This document shows, in pieces, positions 7,127-15,385 of a stretch of 22,301 bases of DNA (positions are counted from its first letter, which is position 1; every line of letters begins with the position of its first letter). The translations under genes were made by a program, and so were the position numbers. The stretch is from the NCBI GenBank assembly GCA_045600945.1, contig JAZRYX010000062.1:1-22301 (forward strand), given 5' to 3'. Source of the stretch: Darwinimomas sp045600945. Its GTDB lineage: Bacteria; Bacillota; Clostridia; Lachnospirales; Lachnospiraceae. The notes under the pieces were generated by a model, which was not told the origin of the DNA, searched no databases, and saw only the letters and a list, made by a program, of their open reading frames with translations.

Positions 7127-10100
7127 ATGATAAATCTAACCAAGTTTTCGCTTAAAAGACCTGTCACGCTGATACTGCTGCTTGTGACGGTACTTTATTT
7201 CGGAGTTCAGTCCATACTGTCTTCACCGATGGAGCTGACTCCGGATATGAACATGCCGATGCAGATCGTCTCGGTCGTATATCCGGGTGCTGCACCGGAA
7301 GATATGAGTGAGCTTATTACCAAACCGATAGAAGGTGCGGTTTCCACTCTTGCGGGTGTTGACACCATATCATCGACATCGGCGGAAAATATCTCACTGG
7401 TCATCATACAGTATGATTACGGTACCAACATGGATACCGCATATATGAACATAAGAAAGAGCATCGATACGATCAAGAACTCACTTCCGGAAGATGCGAT
7501 GGATCCGACTATATACGAGATCGATATCAATGCAACGAGCTCGATGAACGTTGCTGTTTCGGGCGGTACTGATGAGAACTTATACAATTATGTAAATGAT
7601 GTCATCGTGCCGGAACTTGAAAAGATATCATCAGTCGGTGAAGTCAACGTCTCCGGCGGACAGAGCGATTATATCAAAATCGAAGTCATGCCTGATAAGC
7701 TTGCGCAGTACAATCTGAATCTTAATACCATTGCGCAGCTTATAAGTGCATCGGATTTTTCGCTTCCGTCAGGTGAAATCGAGTATGCCGATCAGAAACT
7801 CAATCTGACTGTCGGTGATGAGTACAAAAATATTGAGAGCATAAAGAATATCGTGCTTCCGCTTCAGACCGGAGATGTCATCCATCTTTCGGATGTTGCG
7901 ATTGTTGAAAATACACTCAATGACAAAACAAGTATCTCAAGATACAATTCGCAGGATGTTGTTGCGGTGTCAATCAGCAAGCAGCAGAAGGCAAGTGCGG
8001 TTACGCTTTCAAAGGCCGTTCAGAAAACGCTTAACAATCTGAAAGAAACAAACAGCACTCTTGATTTCAAGATCGTCTATGATGCATCCACGAGTATCAA
8101 GTCAGCACTTTCTTCAGTGTTCAAGACACTGCTTATCGCAGTTGCGCTGGCTATGCTTGTTCTGTTTGTATTCTTCGGTGACTGGAAGTCATCGATTATC
8201 GTAGGAAGCTCGATACCCGTTTCGGTATTGGTAGCATTTACCCTTATGGGAGCTGCGGGTTTCTCACTGAATATCGTTTCGGTCGGATCGCTTGCGCTCG
8301 GTGTCGGTATGGTCGTCGATAACTCGATAGTTGTCGTCGAGAGCTGTTTCAGAGCAAGAGAAAAATATGATTTCAAGGAAGCTGCGATTGAAGGAACACG
8401 CATAGTCATCGGTTCGATATTCGGATCGACGGCTACGACCTGCGTAGTATTCTTACCGCTGGCACTTCTTCAGGGACTTACGGGACAGCTGTTTAAGCAG
8501 CTCGGATTTACGATCGTGTTCTGTCTGGTCGCATCATTCCTTTCAGCTATCATGGTCGTACCGCTTCTTTACTACTGGGTTAAACCTGTCGAGAAGAAGA
8601 CCTCGCCTGTAGGAAGATTTATGACGAGATTCCAGGACGCTTACAGAGACCTGGTTCGTTACATCATCCCTCAGAAGAAAAAAGTTATCATCACTACGAT
8701 ACTTCTTCTGGTTCTTTCATTTGTCATGCTCGGCCGGATCGGTTTCGAGCTTATGCCTGAAGTTGATGAGGGAATGATAGAGATATCCGCAAGAGTTAAA
8801 CCGGGATCGAAGATCGAAGAGGCAGATATCATAGCAACGAAGCTCGAGGAGTTCGTCTCTGCGCAGCCGGATGTGGAAGATTATCTTCTGACTTACGGTT
8901 CGGGAGGAGTTTCGGTTATGGGAACAGGCTCTTCGGATCAGATAAGCCTTACGGCATACCTTAGGAAAGACAGATCAAAGAGAACACGTGAGATCATCAA
9001 GGACTGGAAGAGAGAACTGAATCAGATGACGGATACAACGATAGCTATTACCAGCTCATCAAGTACCGGTATGAACATGTTAAGCAGTTCATCAGCGTCG
9101 GTTAATCTTGAAAGCACAGACTATGATCTGCTTAAGGAAACTGCGGATGATATAGTTGAGAAACTTCATGCACAGCCGTTTATCACTCAGGTTCATTCCA
9201 GTGCGGAAAATGCTGCGCCTGTAGTCAAGGTTAAAATCGACCCCGTTAAGGCCGAAGCATACGGACTTACTCCGGTGACGGTCGCAGGCATGGTCTACTC
9301 CAATAAGACAGGTCAGGAAGTTCTCAATTATACTTCGAACGGTTCCGAGGTTTCGGTACAGCTTAAGAATCCGGACTGGCAGTATCAGACAGTTGATGAT
9401 ATCAAGGCTATGCTTATCCCGACCATGACGGGTGCCAATATTCCTCTTGAGAGCATCGCAGATGTTACATTTGAAGACAGTGCAAAGAGTATCTCAAGAA
9501 GCAATAAGCAGTACACAGTTTCAATAAACGGACAGATTCCTGTTTCGTATGAAGATACAGCTCAGAAGATGCTGGATGAGTTTATGGCAGATTACGATAT
9601 GCCAAACGGTGTGACGATGAGAATAAATGCAATGGATGAGATGATGAATGAAGAGCTCGGCGGACTGGCAAGAGCCATACTTACGGCAATCTTCCTTGTG
9701 TTCATCGTCATGGCTATGCAGTTTGAGTCACCTAGACTTTCAGTCATGGTTATGTTCACCGTTCCATTCTCACTTATCGGTGCATTTGGATTTTTGTTCT
9801 TCTGCAACAGTAAGCTTAATATGGTTTCCATGCTCGGCTTATTGATGATGGTCGGAACTGTCGTTAATAACGGTATCCTTTATGTCGATACCGTAAATCA
9901 GTACAGGCTTGAGATGCCGCTTGATACAGCGCTTGTCGAGGCAGGTGCCACACGTATCAGGCCTATGCTTATGACGACACTCACGACTGTTCTTGCCATG
10001 GTTCCTATGGCTCTTGCTTACGGAAACTCAGGTGAGATGCTGCAGGGTCTTGCACTTGTAAATATAGGCGGACTTATCGCCTCAACTTTACTTACACTTT

Positions 10101-10165
10101 TACTTCTGCCGACTGTATATCAGATTTTTGATAAGAGAAAGCAGATACGTACGGAGGTGGTTTAA
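7127..10165 (+). CDS. RND-family efflux pump (AcrB/HAE type)
   Basis: A 1012-residue inner-membrane transporter expected to use an ion gradient to export small molecules. It has the duplicated RND plan: an N-terminal membrane helix (about 11-30), a large extracytoplasmic loop, a block of membrane helices from about 335 to 495, then a second copy of loop and helices from about 525 to the end. TM4 carries GVGMVVD398NSIVVVES, so the first relay aspartate is present and the next position is Asn, where AcrB has a second Asp. The second half has the matching GTVVNNGILYVD921. It begins with the RND motif LTKFSLKRPVT. A short gap (9 nt) with AAGGAG follows the adaptor gene. Substrate and coupling ion are not shown by the sequence. 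Confidence 0.95.
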   Translation: MINLTKFSLKRPVTLILLLVTVLYFGVQSILSSPMELTPDMNMPMQIVSVVYPGAAPEDMSELITKPIEGAVSTLAGVDTISSTSAENISLVIIQYDYGTNMDTAYMNIRKSIDTIKNSLPEDAMDPTIYEIDINATSSMNVAVSGGTDENLYNYVNDVIVPELEKISSVGEVNVSGGQSDYIKIEVMPDKLAQYNLNLNTIAQLISASDFSLPSGEIEYADQKLNLTVGDEYKNIESIKNIVLPLQTGDVIHLSDVAIVENTLNDKTSISRYNSQDVVAVSISKQQKASAVTLSKAVQKTLNNLKETNSTLDFKIVYDASTSIKSALSSVFKTLLIAVALAMLVLFVFFGDWKSSIIVGSSIPVSVLVAFTLMGAAGFSLNIVSVGSLALGVGMVVDNSIVVVESCFRAREKYDFKEAAIEGTRIVIGSIFGSTATTCVVFLPLALLQGLTGQLFKQLGFTIVFCLVASFLSAIMVVPLLYYWVKPVEKKTSPVGRFMTRFQDAYRDLVRYIIPQKKKVIITTILLLVLSFVMLGRIGFELMPEVDEGMIEISARVKPGSKIEEADIIATKLEEFVSAQPDVEDYLLTYGSGGVSVMGTGSSDQISLTAYLRKDRSKRTREIIKDWKRELNQMTDTTIAITSSSSTGMNMLSSSSASVNLESTDYDLLKETADDIVEKLHAQPFITQVHSSAENAAPVVKVKIDPVKAEAYGLTPVTVAGMVYSNKTGQEVLNYTSNGSEVSVQLKNPDWQYQTVDDIKAMLIPTMTGANIPLESIADVTFEDSAKSISRSNKQYTVSINGQIPVSYEDTAQKMLDEFMADYDMPNGVTMRINAMDEMMNEELGGLARAILTAIFLVFIVMAMQFESPRLSVMVMFTVPFSLIGAFGFLFFCNSKLNMVSMLGLLMMVGTVVNNGILYVDTVNQYRLEMPLDTALVEAGATRIRPMLMTTLTTVLAMVPMALAYGNSGEMLQGLALVNIGGLIASTLLTLLLLPTVYQIFDKRKQIRTEVV

Positions 10166-11323
10166 TTGTTTAAGAAAATTGCGTGTATGGTTTTAATGGC
10201 GGCTGTGTGTACGGCAGTGGTATTGCCGGTATATGCCTCAACTCCGGAGTTCGGAAGGACAGAGGAGGAGTGGGCAAGGCTGCGTGATAATACGCTGGAG
10301 TTCGATGAGATAGAAGCTCTCATTGAGGAGTACAATCCCACGGTAAAAAATAATGAAATCGAGCTTCGCGAGTTCAAGAAAAAATACGGTACGACTAACA
10401 CCGAAGTTGCGGACAAGTATCGCGAGCTTGCGGAGGAACTGACCGGCGGAGTTGATCTGGATCCTGAGAGTCCGACTTATGCTATGAACGCGATGACGGC
10501 TGTCATGAATGAGACTACAGCGACTCAGCTTGAGCAGCAGGCAGACAATGCGCTTGAGGATTATGAGGTCAACCGTCTTACTTATGAGTCTGCGAAAAAG
10601 AATCTTGTGAAGCAGGCAAAGTCTGACATGATCGGTTATTACAATAATCAGTATGAGGCAAAGCGCGCTCAGCTTAACACGGAACTTTTGCAGGAGCAGC
10701 TTAAGATAAAGAAGACTCAGGCAGAGAACGGTATGTCTACGCAGGTGGATGTGCTTAAGGCGACGGAGGATCTTATCAATGCGCAGAAGACGATGACTAC
10801 TTCGTCTGCGGCGGTTACGACTTCGAAGAAGAAACTGCAGGTTGCCTGCGGATGGAAGTTTGCGGATGACCCGCTGCTTACGGCACTTCCGGCACCTAAT
10901 TTTGCAAGAATAGATATGCTTGATCCGGCCGGTGATTTAAGTAAGGCGCTTGAGAATAATTATACTTTGAGGATCAATCAGAGGAAGCTTTCCAACGCGC
11001 ATGCGCAGTCAACGAAAGATACCCTTAATATTACCATCGAAGCGAATAAGCAGAGCGTGGCTATCGCGCTTGATGCAGCTTATCTGAATGCGGTGGCTTC
11101 GCGTGATGCATATAATTATGCGGTTACGGCAAATGAAGTTCAGCAGGCTACGCTTAAGCAGGTTCAGAAAAAGCATAAGCTCGGAAGTGCGAGCGATGCG
11201 GAGCTTAAGTCGCAGCAGATTCAGACTCAGCTTGCGCAGATCGCACTTGAGCAGGCCAGGCTTTCGACTTTGCAGGCGCTGATTGATTATGACGCAGTTG
11301 CTATGGGCATCGCGGATGTGTGA
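10166..11323 (+). CDS. TolC-like outer-membrane-efflux-family protein, copy 1
   Basis: A 385-residue exported protein of the TolC/OEP family. It has a signal peptide (about 1-24, ending VYA), an N-terminal motif (EEEWARLRDNTLEFDEIEALI) ending in the family's NP (YNPTVKNN), and two helical halves. The first half carries G-x-STQVDVLKATEDLINAQ, the classic family motif. Nearly all of it reads as charged helices, and I cannot find the amphipathic beta hairpins that form the TolC barrel; it is also shorter than TolC (about 490). The TTG start immediately follows the pump's TAA; ACGGAGGTGG (10151-10160) sits at good spacing. It is paralogous to the next gene. The tube role is inferred from family and operon. 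Confidence 0.85.
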   Translation: MFKKIACMVLMAAVCTAVVLPVYASTPEFGRTEEEWARLRDNTLEFDEIEALIEEYNPTVKNNEIELREFKKKYGTTNTEVADKYRELAEELTGGVDLDPESPTYAMNAMTAVMNETTATQLEQQADNALEDYEVNRLTYESAKKNLVKQAKSDMIGYYNNQYEAKRAQLNTELLQEQLKIKKTQAENGMSTQVDVLKATEDLINAQKTMTTSSAAVTTSKKKLQVACGWKFADDPLLTALPAPNFARIDMLDPAGDLSKALENNYTLRINQRKLSNAHAQSTKDTLNITIEANKQSVAIALDAAYLNAVASRDAYNYAVTANEVQQATLKQVQKKHKLGSASDAELKSQQIQTQLAQIALEQARLSTLQALIDYDAVAMGIADV

Positions 11324-11345
11324 TGGCACCGGGAGGTTTTACCGA

Positions 11346-12572
11346 ATGAAGAAAATAGTGGCGGCGATGTTAGCATTGGCCCTGGCCCTTATGGCCCCGA
11401 TATCATCGGGTGCGTATATCCGTAATGCCAAGGAACCTTCGGAAGAGGGAAAGAGTACGGCGGAGCTTAACGGTTATACCCAGGAGCAATGGGCGTCGCT
11501 TTGTGATGATAGACTTGAATACAGTGAGATTAAAGAACTCGTGCATCTGTTCAATCCGAACATAGACGACGGCTGGAATCAGATAGATAACAGCGCGCGT
11601 GATCTGAAGATGTCAGTCAATCTTTTAATCGATGCCAAAAACAAGACAAATGATACTTATGACGATTCGGTTAAGAAGATTCAGAATCTTCCGATTCCGG
11701 AGGAGATGAAGGCACAGATGATTGCTCAGCTGGCTCCGCTTAAGATCATGGCGGAGAGTGTCGGGACGGTGGCGCATCAGTATAACGAAAATTATAAGAA
11801 GCTGAGGTCGAAGTCGTCGATGACAAGAGGGCTGTACTCTGCGGAGGACTCTCTGACGTATGCGGTTCAGTCGATTATGAATGCTTATCTGACTGTGCAT
11901 TCCAATCTGGAAATGCTGGATAAACTGATTGATCTTAATCGAGAGTCGGTGAATACTTATACGCAGATGCAGGCGCAGGGACTGGCTACGGCGACGGATG
12001 TGCTTAAGGCGCGCACGGAGCTGGTTTCGGCTCAGTCGAGTAAGGCAAAGCTGCTGGCAACCGACAGGCAGCTTTACAATCAGCTGATTACCATGTGCGG
12101 ATGGAAGAGTGGAGATGTGGTTGCTATCGGAAGCATACCGCTTCCGGATCAGGCGAGAGTTGATGCGATGGATCTTGAGAGAGATTCAGAGCTTGCGGCA
12201 AACTCCAATGCCGAGATAAAAGCATTAAGGGCATCAGGTCACTCCAAATCATCGGCAACGCAGGACGTGTATCTGCAGCAGATGGAAGAACTGACCGGTT
12301 ATGTGAAAGCGAATATGCTGACATATTATTACAATGTTCTGGCTGCAAAGCAGGGGCTGGATGCGGCAGGTACCGGACTTGAGGCAGCCCGCATTGAGAA
12401 GAGGGCGGCGGATATTCAGCGGGATAAAGGGCTTTCCGGCAAAGCCCAGTATCTGGGAGCGACTATTCAGTACACTCAGAAGCTTGCGGCTTATACATCG
12501 GCAGTAAATGCCTATGAGCAGGCAGTAATAGACTACGACAACGCCCTTCGCGGCAATGTCGCAGCATATTAA
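11346..12572 (+). CDS. TolC-like outer-membrane-efflux-family protein, copy 2
   Basis: A 408-residue exported paralogue of the preceding gene. After the signal peptide (MKKIVAAMLALALALMAPI), the motif GYTQEQWASLCDDRLEYSEI mirrors copy 1, followed by FNPNIDD. The family motif appears as GLATATDVLKARTELVSAQ, and the end (YEQAVIDYDNAL) is typical of OEP proteins. Like copy 1 it is predominantly helical, without obvious barrel strands. I chose the ATG at 11346, preceded by GGGAGG (11331-11336) at 9-nt spacing; the open frame extends upstream into copy 1 but without a signal peptide there. Two unequal copies may form a hetero-oligomer. It is the last gene of the efflux operon, with a terminator at 12580-12622. 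Confidence 0.85.
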   Translation: MKKIVAAMLALALALMAPISSGAYIRNAKEPSEEGKSTAELNGYTQEQWASLCDDRLEYSEIKELVHLFNPNIDDGWNQIDNSARDLKMSVNLLIDAKNKTNDTYDDSVKKIQNLPIPEEMKAQMIAQLAPLKIMAESVGTVAHQYNENYKKLRSKSSMTRGLYSAEDSLTYAVQSIMNAYLTVHSNLEMLDKLIDLNRESVNTYTQMQAQGLATATDVLKARTELVSAQSSKAKLLATDRQLYNQLITMCGWKSGDVVAIGSIPLPDQARVDAMDLERDSELAANSNAEIKALRASGHSKSSATQDVYLQQMEELTGYVKANMLTYYYNVLAAKQGLDAAGTGLEAARIEKRAADIQRDKGLSGKAQYLGATIQYTQKLAAYTSAVNAYEQAVIDYDNALRGNVAAY

Positions 12573-12579
12573 GATTACA

Positions 12580-12626
12580 AAAGAGGACAGAACTTATGTG
12601 GAAAGCAGGTTTTGTCTTCTTTTTTT
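12580..12626 (+). terminator. Intrinsic terminator of the efflux operon
   Basis: AAAGAGGACA (12580-12589) pairs with TGTCTTCTTT (12613-12622) with one G-U pair, and a T-run continues to 12626. The loop of 23 nt is longer than ideal, which lowers confidence. It starts 8 bp after the second TolC-like gene, and the next promoter overlaps its end. Confidence 0.55.
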
Positions 12627-12627
12627 A

Positions 12628-12636
12628 TGTTATAAT
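12628..12636 (+). promoter_or_regulatory. Extended -10 promoter of the ABC transporter operon
   Basis: TG-T-TATAAT (12628-12636) is a perfect extended -10 element. No good -35 lies 17 bp upstream (GGTTTT), as is acceptable for extended -10 promoters. Transcription would start near 12643, about 30 nt before the first ATG. Confidence 0.6.
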
Positions 12637-12672
12637 AATATGGGTTTTTATGGATGTTATCCGGAGGGATGT

Positions 12673-14289
12673 ATGGAGAAAAACAATAAAAGTGAATATG
12701 CGGTCGAACTCATCAATATTTCAAAACAGTACGGCAGTTACTACGCAAATAAAAATGTTACGATCCGTCTGCGCAAAGGAGAGATTCATGCACTTCTGGG
12801 TGAGAACGGTGCGGGGAAAAGCACACTGATGAATATCCTGTTCGGACTGGTAAAGCCTGATGAAGGTGTCATTAAAGTAAACGGTGAAGCTGTGAAAATC
12901 GATAATCCCAATGATGCGACAGATTATGGCATAGGGATGGTTCATCAGCATTTCCGTCAGGTAGAGTGTTTTACAGTGCTTGAAAATATAGTTCTCGGCA
13001 TGGAGGAAGTTGACCGTTTCGGGAAACTGGATATGAATAAAGCATGTCAGAAAGTACTTGCGCTAAGCAGTAAGTACAATTTTGACATAGACCCGAACGC
13101 AAAAATATCTGATATTACTGTAGGTATGCAGCAGAGAGTTGAGATTCTTAAGATGCTGTATAGAGAAAATGATATTCTGATTTTCGATGAACCGACTGCT
13201 GTTCTTACTCCGGGGGAAATCGATGAGTTGCTGACACTTATGAAGAATCTTGCAGCCGGCGGAAAATCTATTCTTTTTATTACACATAAGCTTAATGAGA
13301 TACGTAAGATAGCGGATCGCTGCAGTGTATTGAGAAAAGGTGAATACATAGATACATTTGATGTTGCTGATGTAAGCGAAGAAGAGATGTCGGAGCGTAT
13401 GGTCGGAAGAAAGGTTAAGCTGGTGCTGGATAAAACACCGCTTGATCCCGGTGATACTGTTCTTAAGGTTAATAATCTGACCATAGCATCGAAAAGATCG
13501 TCAAAAGATGCAGTGAGAAATGTTTCGTTCAGCGTACGTCAGGGAGAGATAGTGTGTATCGCGGGAATCGATGGCAACGGCCAGAGTGAACTTGTTTATG
13601 GTCTTACAGGACTCATGCCTGTAAAATCAGGATCTATTGAACTTTGCGGCAGTGATATTACAAATCTTCCGGTCAGAAAGAGGACCGGTACCGGTATAGG
13701 TCATGTTCCCGAGGACAGGCTCAGGTACGGACTGGTTGGGGAAAGTACACTTGAGGAAAACATGATTCTTCAGGAATACTATCTTCCTAAGTTTCAGAAG
13801 AACGGAATAATAGATTATGGTAAAGCAGAAAAATATACAGAAGAAAGAATAATCGAATATGATATCAGGGCAAGTCTGGGACCGGATACTTTGGCAGGCG
13901 GTATGTCCGGCGGAAATCAGCAGAAAACAGTAATAGCCCGTGAACTTTCAAGGAATCCGCAGCTTTTTATAGCCTCGCAGCCGATACGAGGTCTTGATGT
14001 GGGGGCTATTGAGTCTATACATTCAAGGATACTCGAAGCAAGAGATGCCAAAAGAGCAGTATTGCTGGTTTCATTTGAACTTAGTGAAGTTATGAATCTG
14101 AGTGACAGGATACTGGTAATGTTTGAAGGTGAAATCGTTGCAGAGCTTGATCCTGCAAAAACCACCCAACAGGAACTGGGACTGTATATGTCGGGTGCAA
14201 GGCGTATGGATCCTGAAACACATGAGATAATTAACTGTTCCAATGCAGTCCGTGAACAGGATACAAAAACAGACAAAGAGGAGAGATAA
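12673..14289 (+). CDS. Nucleoside-type ABC importer, double ATPase subunit
   Basis: A 538-residue cytoplasmic ATPase with two tandem ABC domains, like B. subtilis NupO (YufO) and other sugar/nucleoside importers. NBD1 has Walker A GENGAGKST (43-51), signature VGMQQR and Walker B ILIFDEPTA. NBD2 is the usual degenerate half: its Walker A reads GIDGNGQSE, lacking the lysine, with signature MSGGNQQK and the ASQPIRGLDVGAIE block typical of the BMP-associated group. I chose the ATG at 12673, with GGAGG (12663-12667) 5 nt upstream; the open frame runs back to 12556 inside the preceding gene but that extension has no family similarity. It is followed after 4 nt by the first permease. Substrate class is inferred from the BMP-family binding domain in the same operon. 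Confidence 0.92.
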   Translation: MEKNNKSEYAVELINISKQYGSYYANKNVTIRLRKGEIHALLGENGAGKSTLMNILFGLVKPDEGVIKVNGEAVKIDNPNDATDYGIGMVHQHFRQVECFTVLENIVLGMEEVDRFGKLDMNKACQKVLALSSKYNFDIDPNAKISDITVGMQQRVEILKMLYRENDILIFDEPTAVLTPGEIDELLTLMKNLAAGGKSILFITHKLNEIRKIADRCSVLRKGEYIDTFDVADVSEEEMSERMVGRKVKLVLDKTPLDPGDTVLKVNNLTIASKRSSKDAVRNVSFSVRQGEIVCIAGIDGNGQSELVYGLTGLMPVKSGSIELCGSDITNLPVRKRTGTGIGHVPEDRLRYGLVGESTLEENMILQEYYLPKFQKNGIIDYGKAEKYTEERIIEYDIRASLGPDTLAGGMSGGNQQKTVIARELSRNPQLFIASQPIRGLDVGAIESIHSRILEARDAKRAVLLVSFELSEVMNLSDRILVMFEGEIVAELDPAKTTQQELGLYMSGARRMDPETHEIINCSNAVREQDTKTDKEER

Positions 14290-14293
14290 GATT

Positions 14294-15385
14294 ATGACAA
14301 AAGAAGACAGAAAAAAAGCATTTGTCAAAGTACTCCCATCGCTGTTTTCTGTTCTGATAGGGCTGATAGTAGGATGGTATCTGCTGTTTATCACAAAGCC
14401 CGCAGATTCATTTGGTGGATTTGGGATGATACTTGCAGGCGCTTTATCAGACGGGAAGGAAGGATTCGGTTACTGGCTTTACGCAGCAACACCCATTATC
14501 CTTACCGGTATGTCGGTCGGGTTCTCGATAAAAACAGGTCTTTTCAATATCGGAGCGTCGGGACAGTATACGGCAGGTGCCTGTGCTGCTATTCTTACAG
14601 CGATATATTTTCCGTCACTTCCGCCTATTCTGCATACTTTGCTTGCGGTACTGGCAGGTGTACTGGCAGGAGCATTGTTCGGAGCTTTCATCGGGTTTTT
14701 GAAAGCTTATTGCGGTGTCAGTGAGATTATTACGGGAATCATGTTCAATTATATCGCGATGCTTTTGACCAATCTGCTACTTAAAAACTATGCATATAAT
14801 TCTTCCTTCAATCGAAGTGCGGATGTTCCGTCAGAACTTTTGCTGGGGGATAGTCTTGTGGGAAGACTGTTTCCCGAAATGAAAATAAACATAATCTTTG
14901 CCATAGCTGTTATTGCTGTCATTATAATAAAGTTTATTCTGGATAAAACAACCCTGGGATATGAACTGAAGATAATCGGAAAAAACCGGTATGCGGGAAT
15001 ATATGCCGGAATCAATGATAAAAGATCCATTATAAGTGCAATGGCAATTTCAGGAGCTCTTGCCGGACTCGGAGGAGCACTTGTGTTTATGTGTGATTAC
15101 GGAAATCATATCAAAATTGTTGAAACTGTTATGCAGCAGGGCTTTGACGGAATATCAGTTGCTCTTTTGGGAATGTGTTCTCCGGTCGGGATAATAATCG
15201 CGGGATTGTTTATCTCATATATCACAGCCGGAGGGAATAATCTTATGTTATTCGGGTATACTCCTGATGTTATCAGGATGATAGTAGCTATCATTGTATA
15301 TTGCGGTGCACTTGTTATTCCGATCAGAGTATTCATTGAGCGTATTATTAAAGAAAAAGAAATAAGGAAGGAGGCGGATGCATGA
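14294..15385 (+). CDS. Nucleoside-type ABC importer permease 1 (NupP-like)
   Basis: A 363-residue integral membrane permease of the branched-chain/sugar type (BPD_transp_2). After a charged cytoplasmic start (MTKEDRKKAF), hydrophobic helices run throughout, with family landmarks TGLFNIGASGQYTAGA, SEIITGIMFNYIA, and a cytoplasmic loop IIGKNRYAGIYAGIN that would contact the ATPase. The ATG at 14294 is preceded by AGGAG (14279-14283) at 10 nt. The open frame's earlier start at 14243 lies inside the ATPase gene and would add a hydrophilic stretch of no family resemblance. The stop overlaps the next start by 4 nt (ATGA), so stoichiometric translation with the fused permease is likely. Confidence 0.9.
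   Translation: MTKEDRKKAFVKVLPSLFSVLIGLIVGWYLLFITKPADSFGGFGMILAGALSDGKEGFGYWLYAATPIILTGMSVGFSIKTGLFNIGASGQYTAGACAAILTAIYFPSLPPILHTLLAVLAGVLAGALFGAFIGFLKAYCGVSEIITGIMFNYIAMLLTNLLLKNYAYNSSFNRSADVPSELLLGDSLVGRLFPEMKINIIFAIAVIAVIIIKFILDKTTLGYELKIIGKNRYAGIYAGINDKRSIISAMAISGALAGLGGALVFMCDYGNHIKIVETVMQQGFDGISVALLGMCSPVGIIIAGLFISYITAGGNNLMLFGYTPDVIRMIVAIIVYCGALVIPIRVFIERIIKEKEIRKEADA

Noticed and set aside
12573..12672. Purine riboswitch ahead of the nucleoside-type ABC operon
   Set aside because: The extended -10 at 12628-12636 leaves a leader of about 30 nt, and no aptamer core is visible.
12556..12672. Longer N-terminus for the ABC ATPase starting at 12556
   Set aside because: This start lies inside the second TolC-like gene and the added residues, encoded across a terminator and promoter, match nothing in the family. 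GGAGG supports 12673.
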